A DNA stretch of 64,000 nt from Ophiobolus disseminans (Eukaryota > Ascomycota > Dothideomycetes > Pleosporales > Phaeosphaeriaceae), in contig MU006231.1 of assembly GCA_010093685.1 (NCBI GenBank), positions 482,428 to 546,427 on the forward strand. The letters are read 5' to 3'. A program made the position numbers and the translations under genes. Within the stretch, counting starts at the first letter, position 1. Each line of letters begins with the position of its first letter. A model generated the notes under the pieces. It was not told where the DNA came from. It made no database searches and saw only the letters and a program-made list of their open reading frames with translations. Positions 20,401 through 30,321 of the stretch are shown here, one piece after another.

Positions 20401-21693
20401 ATGAAGCTCTCCGAGGACGACATATATCGCACGTCGACACAGTTCAACCACTGGTCCTTCACCACCCAACAGCTGGCGGCGCAACGCCTCAAGACCAACA
20501 TGCAGGCCACGGAGCGCGTCAAAGCAAATGTCGCACGCCAACGCGCCCAGCGCCTGCAACAAGCCGAGTCCGACAGCCTGAGCTCTGGCGTGGAGAATGG
20601 AAGTGGCGCAAATACACCGCTCCCCGACAGGAGTAGCGACGTCAAGGAAGTCGACTGCCTCACAGCAGAAGAGGAGCTGATGATTGTGGACGAGTTCTGC
20701 GAGCGGGCCCTTGCACTCGGAGCGCATTGCCAGTTCCCGACCGAAGTCACCGTACGCTCATAACACATCCATGGAAGAAAGAAGGTGCTAACAGTGCAGG
20801 CCTCATGCGTCCAGTTCCTACGCCGCTTCTACCTCTACAACTCGCCCATGACATACCACGGCCAGAACATCTCCCGCACAGCCATGTTCCTCGCCTGCAA
20901 AACCGAAAACGCCCACCAGTCCGTCGAGACGTTTGCGACCAACTTCTCCAAGACCACCGCCGAGCAGATTCTCGCGCCCGAGTACGTCATTGTCCAGGGT
21001 CTACGCTTCCAGTTCGACGTCAAGCACCCGTTCCGCGGCCTCAAGGGCGGACATCTCGAGCTCGTGGAGATGGCACGGGGAAGCTACGAGGGTCCCAACA
21101 ACATCGAAGACGGCATGACGAGCGCAGACCTCCAAGCGCGCATGCTGACCCTGCCCCGGAAAGCACACGAGCCATCAGCCAAGACGTCGATGCAAGACAT
21201 GGAGAAGCGCCTCACAAGCGCATACGGCTTCGCAAGCCATATACTCAAAAACGCCGCTCTCCTCACAGACGCATACTTCCTCTACACGCCCTCGCACATC
21301 TGGCTTTCATCGCACCTCCTCGCCGACGAGCCCCTGACGCTATTCTACCTCTCCATCAAGCTGCCCTCCCATTCGCCGCTGTACATCAAGCTCCTATCGA
21401 CGCTCCGATCCTGCGCCGCGCTTTTGTCGTCGCACCGCACGTTCAACGCCCAGCGCTCGCCTGACGTGGATGCAAAGCACAAGGCGAGGGTCAAGCAGCT
21501 GATTGAGAAGCTGAAGAGCTGTCGCGATCCCGATAAGGTGGATTTGGTTAAGCTGAATCAGGCGCAGAAGCGGGATGCGGTGGAGGGGGAGGGCGGGTTT
21601 GACGAGAGTAAGGCGAAGAGGAGGAAGGTGGAGAGGGAGACGTATCAGAAGGAGAGTGATAATTTTTGGGGACCCGAGTTGCCGAAGGCTTGA
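20401..21693 (+). CDS. ccl1: Cyclin H homologue, TFIIH kinase (TFIIK) subunit
   Basis: Exons 20401-20751 and 20800-21693 (48-nt intron) give 414 residues; yeast Ccl1 has 393. The N-terminus carries the expected MKLSEDDIYRTSTQFNHWSF, found at the start of cyclin H proteins, and a helix TEEEL-like element (LTAEEELMIVDEFC). The first cyclin box includes VQFLRRFYLYNSPMTYH and TAMFLACKTEN, the diagnostic cyclin H core, and the second box follows (SHILKNAALLTDAYFLYTPSHI). The C-terminus is basic and charged (SKAKRRKVERE), likely nuclear targeting. With the Cdk7 partner it phosphorylates the RNA polymerase II CTD and activates CDKs. Confidence 0.92.
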
Positions 21694-22203
21694 GAGGGAA
21701 GAAGGCGGATTTGGTCGGATTTGGTATCGGGATGCATAGCGTGGCGTTTGTTGGCTTTGGGGTGCATTTGGGCGGCGTTGGCGAATTTATGTAGGAGGTA
21801 CATCAGCCACGCCTGGAGGAAGTCGAGTACTTCAACTCTCAAGATTTCGAAGAATGACATGGAAGCTTGGGGAGTCTCAGGTCCTTCTTACATACCATGA
21901 ATAGCTGGTCAAGAACACAGTGAACATTAACGGCATCTTCTTAGTGCAGGTCAATCTAAATTTCCCAGTTAATTGACCATCGCGACTTTCAAGCATCGAG
22001 TAGCCATGCGCAACATACGTTCTCCATTCCAAAATACATGCAAGCACCTTGCTCAGCCATCGTAGTCCCTGATTAAGTAAAGTAAAGCGCTCCAGCAGCG
22101 CAAGAGCCGAAGCTTGAGCCATCCATCCCAGAAAGAAAAAGAAAAAGCCCTGACTGCAACATATCCATCACTCATCCACCTCACCCACACTCCTCAATCC
22201 ACC
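21694..22203. other. Intergenic, convergent
   Basis: About 510 bases between convergent stops; CT-rich toward 22200 because of the overlapping 3' end. No gene is seen. Confidence 0.5.
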
Positions 22204-22959
22204 TCATCCAAGCCTCCTACCCCCAGCACCACCCTCTTTCCTAACATGCATCATCGGCGCCACAGGCGCACTCCCCATCCCCCCATTCCCCCCATCTCCG
22301 TTCCCACTCCTCTTCTTAACCCCCAAAACACTCTTCCCCAACACCCCTCCTCCACCACCTCCCTTTCCTCCCCCACCATTCCTAACCCCCAACCCACCCT
22401 CACTCCCATCCTCATCTTCACCCTCATCATCTTCTTCAGCTTCCAATTTCTCCCTCCCCTTAATCTCCGCCATCATCTTCTGCATCTGCACGCGATACTG
22501 CTGCGGGACGTTATGATTGCCGTCAAAAGTGGCGATGAGCTCGGCTTTGCGCTTCTTGTACGCGGCCCGCAGGTCTGACGTCGAGATCTCTGCGAGGGAG
22601 CGTTTCTTGGTGGGAGGGGCGGGGCTGGATGTGGGGGTGGGGGATGTGTGTGTTGAACTAGACGTAGAAGGGGGCTGGACTGCGCCAGCGAGGGTGTGGC
22701 GCAGCTTGGGCTCGGGCTTGAGTTTGGAGATGGAGATGGAGGGAAAGTTGTGTCGGAGCTTGGGCTTGGGGGGTTTGGTGGATATGGACGAGGTGTAGTC
22801 TGTGCGGCGGCGTATGAGCTCAGGCGAAGGGGTGGGGTTTTCGCGCTCGAAGAGGGGGGATTCAGTCACGCGGCGCGTGTGTTGCTCGGGCGTGGAGCGG
22901 AAGATGCTTGCGCGGCGGGTGGCTGTGCTGGATGCGCGAGGTGCGGGTAAGGGCTCGGT

Positions 22960-22992
<33 letters not shown>

Positions 22993-24458
22993 TTCCGAGT
23001 CCTGTTCTCCGGCGTCGTCGTGGCGCTTGATCATCTGCATGAGATTGGGAGGGGGCATGTCGTCTCGCTGAGCTCCGGTGGCGGCAAGCTCAGGCTCGTC
23101 GTAGAGGTCGTCGTTGTTGGCGTCCTGTTGGGCAGTGTTGTCAGCATCGTCCTGAGGAGCAACAGCATCGTTGGCGCCGTCCTGGATTGGCTCAGGTGCA
23201 GACTCAATTAAAAGCCTTCCAGTCGCTACGTTAGAACCTCCAAAGCCGTTGGCATCATCAGTACCACCAGCACCATCCCGTGGAGGTGGAGCAAGGTCCC
23301 TTCGCATCGGAAGCTCCTTACGCGCCCTCTTCGATCCAAAGCCATCCTCAAAGTCCTGCAGGACAGACTTGAGTTCGACGATAGACTTGTGCAGCTCAGG
23401 AAAGTCGGTGCCGACGTTGGAGTACACCGAAACGACATTCCACGAGGCCATCATGAGGTTATCGAAGTTAGGCAGAGCGGTCTTGATGACATTATCGAAG
23501 AGATCGATCTTGATCTTCTCTGGGATGGTATCGAAGGTGGCCGTCTTTGCATCTTGAGGGATGGTGTCGAGACCGATCCGCTTGCGTTTGTTGGAGGTGT
23601 GCTTGTTGACAGCCTCACCAGGTCGGCGCTTCTTGGACGTTGTCACTTTTTGGATGTTAGCCCGTGACAATGAAGGCAGTTTGCAAGATGGTTACCTTGA
23701 GATGAAAATACGTTTTGTGCTGACTGGTCGGGGTCGAGTCTAGCAAGTGTCTGTGAAAGTTCTTAGTGAAGTTTGCCTGACATTGCAGACCAACACGAGT
23801 AAACAGTGGGCCAGAGGTCCCCAGCGCATTTCAGAGCTCCGATCGGAGACCCCATGATACACCGAAGCCATCGGACTACATCACCCTGCCACAAAGTGAC
23901 AGTCCAGAATGCCTGACATGCTCAACAGAAATGGAAAAGCAAACAACGTACCTCGCCTGCCAGAAATTGCTCCACCGGCTTCTGAACCGAATGGAAAGCC
24001 GCCTGCCTGACCTCGTTGATCTGCTTCATGCGCGCGTAGATAGCCTTGAACTTGGTCTCAAACATGGGCACCATATTCTTCGCAATGAAGACATGAATCG
24101 GCACAGAGTCGAGATTGTCTTCATCTTCAGGCAAAGCATCTTCAGTGCGGATCTCGAAGCGGCCATTCTCAACCGTCAGGTAAGCACGGTAGATACCGTT
24201 GGGCAGGATGACGTCGCTCTCAAAGTGCACGTTACCGAGATCGAAGCGCGTAGCCGTGTCCTTGAGGGTGGCCATGACGAGCGGTGGGTAGATGGTGCCA
24301 TTGATGCGCTTGTAGGCGGGCGGCTCGTTGTACGACAGGCCTTCGATGAAGCTGTCGAGATGGTGCTGCTCGTCGAAGCGGAGCTGATCGCGCATGATGA
24401 GCGCGCGCTTCTGCGGCTTGTTGAGGCTGTTGAGAGTCGGGGCATCATTGATGTCCAT
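22204..24458 (-). CDS. Large protein with ordered N-terminus and disordered nuclear-type tail, family not recognised
   Basis: Exons 24458-23952, 23750-23696 and 23645-22204 join in phase via introns of 201 and 50 nt, for 667 residues. The first about 170 residues look folded (YNEPPAYKRINGTIYPPLV, DVILPNGIYRAYLTVENGRFEI). A basic patch KKRRPGEAV and KRKRIG follow, likely nuclear localisation signals. A second helical block (DTIPEKIKIDLFDNVIKTAL...) precedes 300 residues of low complexity: alternating Asn-Asp, Ser/Thr/Pro tracts, acidic runs and Gly-rich tail. A helix LRAAYKKRKAELIATFDG near residue 560 resembles a coiled coil. A chromatin or nuclear scaffold role is a guess only. Two independent frames would be called here if the 55-nt middle exon is missed. 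Confidence 0.7.
22963..22992. repeat. Hexanucleotide (GTCGTT) repeat, five units
   Basis: Five perfect GTCGTT units inside the minus-strand coding exon, encoding alternating Asn and Asp. Length variation would change the protein without a frameshift. Confidence 0.9.
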
Positions 24459-25433
24459 GATGGCGACAGCGTACTTTTGACGCGAGGGTTACCGTGTGTT
24501 GAATGTCCTGGCTGTCGACAATCCGATATCGAAGGTGGGGTGACAACGTTTGAGGGGTGTGTAGTCTTCAGCGTGGGAAAACGTGCTCGAATTGGACTGA
24601 AAACTCGTTAGTGCGGATACGGCCGCGATCGGAAGCGTAAGTGAATGTGAAAAAAGCGGAGGCCTACCGGCTCGGCTTCCGGTGCTGTGACGGGCAGGTT
24701 GTGGTACTCTGAAGATTTACAGGCTTTGCTGGTTACCAGTATATAGCTTCACGACGAAAGAGCCGAGACAAATGGAAGCCGCAATTGACTTGAGTGATGT
24801 GGTGGAAGAAGGGTGGGAGCAAGGAGAGAAGAGGACGAAATATATAGGCGCATAGGCAGCAGAGGCGAAAGAGTGCTCTCTTACCTGAAGGCCGCCGATA
24901 GCGCATGCCTGAGTCCAGGTAAAGGCGAACACAGACCGCTCCGAAAATGCGTTCCCCATTTTGCAGTCCTCCCGCATACCGACCGCTTGTTGGGATTCGC
25001 TGCGGATATTACAAATGATGTGATGATGATGATACATATGAGTATGCGCAGACTATGATCAACTCAACACTCCATGGCATAATGAAGAGGGAAGCCGTTA
25101 CGTTGCACCAAAGTGGAACACGCTTCGACTTTGAACAGAGATTGACGTACTCGCAAAATTTCAATAGCGGTGCGAATTTTGATGAATAAGAGTGGCAGCT
25201 TGAAAATTGATATTCCCACAATTTTGAGGCGGAAAATGAAATACGACAAGGGGACAATCAGAATTGCAAGCATCACCGACTGACGTAATACAAGGGTTAT
25301 GAGTATAGACATGGCATTAGGGGGACAGGGGTGGGTTCGATCAGCAATGAATATGTGGGCTTACTGCTTCGAACGCCGCTCTCTACTCATACACGCTCAA
25401 GAAGTCTAAATGATCCATCCGTGCAAGTCGGCT
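24459..25433. other. Intergenic
   Basis: About 975 bases. A minus-strand hydrophobic frame (25312-25064) is AT-rich and lacks a leader or motif; I regard it as spurious. Nothing else is supported. Confidence 0.45.
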
Positions 25434-26970
25434 TTACAAGTACAGACCCTCCGGCTCGCCCTCGCTCTTCGTTTTCAGCACACGCTCTCTCGCTGCACGG
25501 AAATCCTCCATGTTCACCCTCATCCTTCGCTCACGGAGAGCTAGAAGACCGGCCTCAGAGCAGATGGCCTTGATGTCGGCACCAGAGAGGTCATCTTTCT
25601 GATTGATGAACTCGTCGAGGTCGACATCCTCGTTGAGGGACATCTTGGACGTATGCAGGGTGAAGATCTTCTTCTTGGTAGATTCTGTGCATTGTTAGTG
25701 GCGTGTCAATGAAGGTCACGATGTAGACTCACGATCGGGGTTCTCGAAGAGGATCTTTCGGTCAATACGACCCGGACGAATCAGGGCAGGGTCGAGCGTC
25801 TCGATCTTGTTGGTGGCCATGATGACCTTGACATCGCCACGGTCATCGAATCCATCCAGCTGGTTCAGCAGCTCCAACATGGTTCGCTGAATTTCGCGCT
25901 CGCCGCCAGATGTCGACTCGTATCGCTTGGTACCGATGGCGTCGATCTCGTCGATGAAGACGATGGAGGGCGCGTTCTCGGCGGCGGTTTGAAACAGCTG
26001 CCGTACGAGCCTGGGGCCGTCTCCGAGGTACTTTTGGATCAGCTCACTACCCACGATGCGCAGGAACGTTGCGCTGGTCTGGTTCGCGACAGCCTTTGCC
26101 AACAATGTTTTTCCTGTTCCTGGGGCACCGTAGAGAATGACACCCTTCGGCGGCTTGATGCCCATCTCCTCGTACAACTCCGGATGCAGCAGTGGGAGCT
26201 CGACTGCCTCCCGGACTTCCTGAATCTGCTGCTCCAGACCACCGATATCCGCATACGACTCCGTGGGCGCCTTGTCCAGCTTCATGACTGAGACCAGTGG
26301 ATCTGCATCGTCTGTGAGCACTCCGACGACCGACACCGACTTATGGTGCAGCAGTATGCTCGCGCCCGGCTCGAGCAGGTCCTTGTCGACGAAAGACATG
26401 ATAGAGACGTAGTACTCGGGGCCGGTGGCGGACGAGACGATGGCGTGGTCGTCGTCGATGAGCTCCTCGAGGTTGCCCACGCCCATGGGGCTGCCGCGCA
26501 TGTCGTCGACCCGCGACCGCTCATCCGCATTCCGGTCAGCAGCATCCTCTCCGCCGCTGACGACGGGCGCGTTGCCCTCCTTGACGGCCCGTGCCTTGCG
26601 CAGGCGCTCCTGGTTCTCGACGTACTCCTCCTCGAGCAACAGGTGGTCGTGGATGCGCTGCATGCGGAGGTACCTCAGCTTGCATCGCGCCGTCGGGTAG
26701 ACGATGGGGAGCTTTGCGGCGGCGCTGGGGCCGGCCTGCCTCTTCTTCTTGCGGCCGATGCGGGTGGTGGGCTGTGGCGGAGGCTCGTACTTTGGCTTCT
26801 CTTTCTGCGCCAGTTAGCACTGGACATCAGCATTGTCGAGGTTAGTCGTACCTTGTCCTTCTTGCTCTTGTCGTCACCTGGAGGTCCGCCGCCGCCGGCG
26901 CTCGACTGCTGGTTGCCCTATCTGGCATCAGTATGTTTCCGCACGCCTTCCGAAGGGGTAAACTCACCAT
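25434..26970 (-). CDS. rpt2: 26S proteasome regulatory subunit 4, AAA ATPase Rpt2
   Basis: Four exons: 26970-26968 (the ATG alone), 26917-26852, 26804-25733 and 25684-25434, giving 463 residues against 437 in yeast. The mature N-terminus is Met-Gly-Asn, the N-myristoylation type known for Rpt2. Lys-rich and KPKYEPP segments follow, then the OB domain and AAA module with Walker A GAPGTGKT (249-256), Walker B FIDEID (306-311) and the arginine-finger segment ALIRPGRIDRKI. The C-terminus LYL is the HbYX gate-opening tail. It unfolds substrates at the proteasome base and opens the 20S gate. An acidic, Gly-rich insertion of about 30 residues (near 100-130) relative to yeast is visible. The gene is divergent from the Ubc1-like gene. 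Confidence 0.95.
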
Positions 26971-27658
26971 GACACGCTGCTAGTGTGGGGTCTTCAGATT
27001 CGAACAAGGTATAGGTGGGCTGGATGTGGGCGTGAAGGTGCACTCAACGGTGGAGCGGTGATGCGGGTGCGGGTCGGGTCGGCGTGTTTGTGGTGTTGAT
27101 GATGGGCGCAACGACGGGATTCCGAGAGCTTCGCTTATGTAAGGGCGCGTGTGGCGTCACTGCTGCTTCAAGCCGCAGCTGCCTCGAAGCTCCGCGCTTC
27201 GCTGTCCGCCGCCTCACCAATCCGCTTCACCAAAGAGCGACAGACACGTCAAGGCCTCGACCGATAGACTACTTTCACCGTGTCCAGTTCATATCTCCCT
27301 AACTTCTTCATAATCTCTTCTGTACAATCAGTGAATTGATAGTCGTGCCTGGCCCCGCTACTGCACCGAGCTCCCCACGCGGGCCACGGTACTCTTGAGA
27401 CCCTGATACTGATTCCCTTCTGCGATAACTCCGACTCGGTCTTGTAGGTGATTGTCTATCAAACACGGCCGTCTGCAGCATCCTCTCCGCGCCCGAGTGA
27501 CTCAAGCCCCGCAGCGTTTGACGCCTTCCAGCCTCAAGCCTCAGGCTGACCAGAGCGCTAGACAGTTACCGACTTGTTGCCTACTTGTACAACAGCACGG
27601 CCTCTTCTTCGCTCCAACACCTCTCCTCGCCTCATCACACTCACGTGGACCTCTCGCC
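26971..27658. promoter_or_regulatory. Shared divergent promoter region, rpt2 / ubc1
   Basis: 688 bases lie between the start codons of a proteasome ATPase and a ubiquitin-conjugating enzyme. The ubc1 side has a CT/CA-rich leader. I looked for the Rpn4 box GGTGGCAAA and did not see it. Confidence 0.5.
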
Positions 27659-28496
27659 ATGGCCTCGTCCAATAGAACTAGGCGTATCGCCAAAGAGATT
27701 GCCGACATCGCAAACGACCAGCACTCCAAGATCATCGTCGAGCCCGCAGGAAACGGCGATGACCTCACACATCTCCGAGGCCAGTTCTTCGGCCCGCCAG
27801 ACACGCCCTACGAGGGCGGCACCTTCCATGTCGACATCAAGATCCCCAGCGAGTACCCCTTTCGGCCACCGGTCATGCGCTTCGAGACCAAGATGTGGCA
27901 TCCCAACGTCAGCTCTCAGACCGTGGGTATTCCCTAATTTGCAAACACGTCCATACTCTAACTTCACAGGGCGCCATCTGCTTAGACACGCTATCCTCCC
28001 AATGGTCTCCCGTCTTGACCATCAAGTCCGCCCTCATCTCCCTCCAATCCCTCCTCAGCACACCCGAGCCCAAGGACCCACAAGACGCCGAGGTCGCCGG
28101 CATGCTGATACGGAATCCCAAGGAGTTCGAGTACAAGGCGCGGGAGTGGTCGGTCAAGTACGCCGGCGCGCCCAAGAAGGAGATTGCCGAGGGCAGCGGC
28201 GGAGCCACGGCTGAGTCGATTAAGAAGAAGCACCAGCAGGCCAAGCAGAATGAAGAGAAGGTCAAGATGGCTGCGTATGTACTTCGTTCGAGTTGGAGAT
28301 GCATTGTTAACACCCCCATAGATACAAGGGCTACAATAAGCAACTCGTCGACCGGTTCGTCGCTATGGGCTTCGACGTAGAAGCCGTGGTCGCTTCGTTC
28401 GAGTACGTCGGCATCGATCGCATGGGCGGCGAGGACTACGAGCTGGAAGAGGCATATATGGGAGATGTCACTGCCCGTCTGTTCGGGGAGGCATAG
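27659..28496 (+). CDS. ubc1: Ubiquitin-conjugating enzyme E2, Ubc1/E2-25K type with UBA domain
   Basis: Exons 27659-27922, 27970-28274 and 28322-28496 give 247 residues. The UBC fold spans about residues 5-150: HPN motif at 81-83, active-site Cys about 92 in GAICLDTL, and the QWSPVLTIKSALISLQSLL helix. A linker with KKKHQQAKQ leads to a C-terminal UBA domain (LVDRFVAMGFDVEAVVASFEYVG), which defines the Ubc1/E2-K class that extends K48-linked chains. Length is close to the 215 residues of yeast Ubc1 with a longer linker. Cytosolic and nuclear location is expected. The start at 27659 gives MASSNRTRRIAKE, matching family N-termini; the open frame upstream is leader. Confidence 0.93.
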
Positions 28497-28820
28497 TTCC
28501 CACTTCAAGATTGCATTTCTTACTGCGGCTCATATACCACTCCCGGGCCATCGACATATAACACGAGACATGATATGATGGGAAGATCACCACACCGGCG
28601 TTAGTCATTCTCCTATTTATCATCATTGGCGAAGGCGTCGGGTTTGTTGGATTCGGCGTGCGGCCACGTCATTGGAGTATGGATTAGGACACTCTATATG
28701 AGGTCTACTACATTATCTTTTTTGAATCCAGCTTTCTAGAGTATTTCCTCCTTCTCCCTGTCTTCAAAGTTCCCGTTGTCCCATCCTCCCTTCATTTCAT
28801 AACCCATAAGAAGTGCATAT
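28497..28820. other. Intergenic, convergent 3' ends
   Basis: About 320 bases between convergent stop codons; no feature is seen. Confidence 0.6.
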
Positions 28821-29282
28821 CTAAGCAATCGCACTCGTAACCTCGACAACCGCCTCGCCCGAACGCGTCCGTCCAACACTATCCGAAATCTTCAACTCAA
28901 GCGATCCCTCGCCGAATACAGTTTGTGCCGTAGGCAACTCGATGTTCTGCTGCAACTTGATGGCTACTCACACATTAGCCCTGCAGCTTCAAACCCCTTT
29001 CAAATTTTACTTACTCTGCCCATCGTACTCGAACTTAAATGCCTCGTTATCGCACCCCTTTGTCGCAGCCGGCGTGTTACCCGGGTTGTACTCTTCCGTG
29101 CAGGTCGACACGATGCCTGCGGGGTACGCCGAGGACGTGTAGTTCGCGGTGACTTTCTGCGAGGAGAAGCCGTTTGCGTAGGCGGAGGAGGAGATGGCGA
29201 CGGCCCAGGAGCCGTCTTGGGCGCGGGGGAGGACGGAGGCGGAGCTCATGGCTGCGAGGGCGAGGATGAGAGGGGAAAGCAT
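28821..29282 (-). CDS. Small secreted protein, 136 residues
   Basis: Exons 29282-29015 and 28963-28821 (51-nt intron) give 136 residues. MLSPLILALAAMSSASVLPR is a signal peptide with a likely dibasic-free cleavage near SAS-VLP. The mature part of about 115 residues is beta-rich, with two cysteines in the first exon (STCTEEYN and KGCDNEAF) that could form one disulfide, and strand-like segments SWAVAISSSAYANG and EGSLELKISD. The minus-strand upstream region is CA-rich leader. It could be an effector-like or wall-associated protein; similarity to AA1-like folds is possible but unproven. Confidence 0.75.
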
Positions 29283-30321
29283 TTTGGAGGTTGGTTTGGT
29301 GGTGGTAGTTGTTATTGTGTGGTGGTGTTGGTGGAGTTGGAGTTGAGATGATGATCCGAATCAATCTAAATAATAGAGAAGTATATATACTCAATTCTAC
29401 CCTACTTGTTAACCACCCAACGTCACAGTCTCCACCCCATCTCGTGTCCGCCCTGACGATCGCCTCGTACCTTGCGGAGCTTTTAGTCACCGCGTATCGT
29501 TGCTGCTATTTACGAGCGCGAGCTAGGTAGGGTGACATTATGTTTGGGATCGGCGCGTGGGTGTAGGGCCGAATATGCAGGGTTGAGGACCTCGGCACGG
29601 CGACGTTGGAAATGCTTGTACTATAGTCGGACACGATTCAGATCTTGCTCACTTTGCAAATTTCATGCTTGCTGCTTCGCTGTCCATCGACCCAGGTAGA
29701 CACTAAACCGTCTTCAGCGTCCGATGCCCATGTTTCGGGAAAACAACGCAATGCAACGAGATTGTATACGAGTCTCTCCACATTCTCCACTCCGGTATGG
29801 ACGGTCAATCTCGATGCATACCGCTGGGCTGTTCGGCGCGTTAGGGTAGATGGCGAAAGACGGGTAATTGCTCCGGCTTGGGGTGGCCGATGGCGTGGCG
29901 AGTGCGGACGGGTGTGGCTAATTGGGGAACGGGTGATGCCGCGCCGGAACACGAGAACACGTGATGGTTTTCGAAAAACGTCGTGTGCCCTGCATGAACA
30001 GCGATTCCAAGTCTCTGCTAACTTGACAATAGAGCCTTGAGTATTGACAGGTTTTGATATGGTGGGATATGAGTTGTTGCAAGACGTCGTGTCAACAAGG
30101 TCGTTGGTGGTGGAAGAGCGACTTCTGGTCATGGCTTCCTGGTATCCCCCTCTCGCCCTCATTTCCAAATGGCCCCTGTGCTCTTTGTCAGTTCTTCGAA
30201 CAAGAACATTTCTCTCAGCCTTGTATCATCCAGGAGCTGAAAGTTCTTGATTCTCTTCAAGGAGAATTGGTGACGGAGCCCGGTCGCTGTTGCCTACCTT
30301 GGTGGTGAGACGAGGCTGAGG
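29283..30321. other. Intergenic boundary to the 30-36 kb island
   Basis: About 1 kb. Overlapping frames at 29638-30168 (minus) and 29645-30040 (plus) look equally unconvincing. A plus-strand frame around 30180-30300 contains CALCQFFEQEHF and may be a remnant of the HET gene's 5' end, but the evidence is weak. Confidence 0.4.

Noticed and set aside
20727..21464. Long plus-strand frame overlapping cyclin H
   Set aside because: Shadow of the cyclin H coding exon in another phase.
25064..25312. Hydrophobic minus-strand frame resembling a small membrane protein
   Set aside because: AT-rich intergenic DNA gives hydrophobic translation by chance; no leader and no family.
25325..25350. Possible tRNA B-box-like GGGTTCGATC
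   Set aside because: No matching A box or cloverleaf nearby. No tRNA was found anywhere in the window.
29638..30168. Overlapping frames on both strands
   Set aside because: Equal length on both strands, Arg/Ser-rich on each, typical of chance GC-rich frames.
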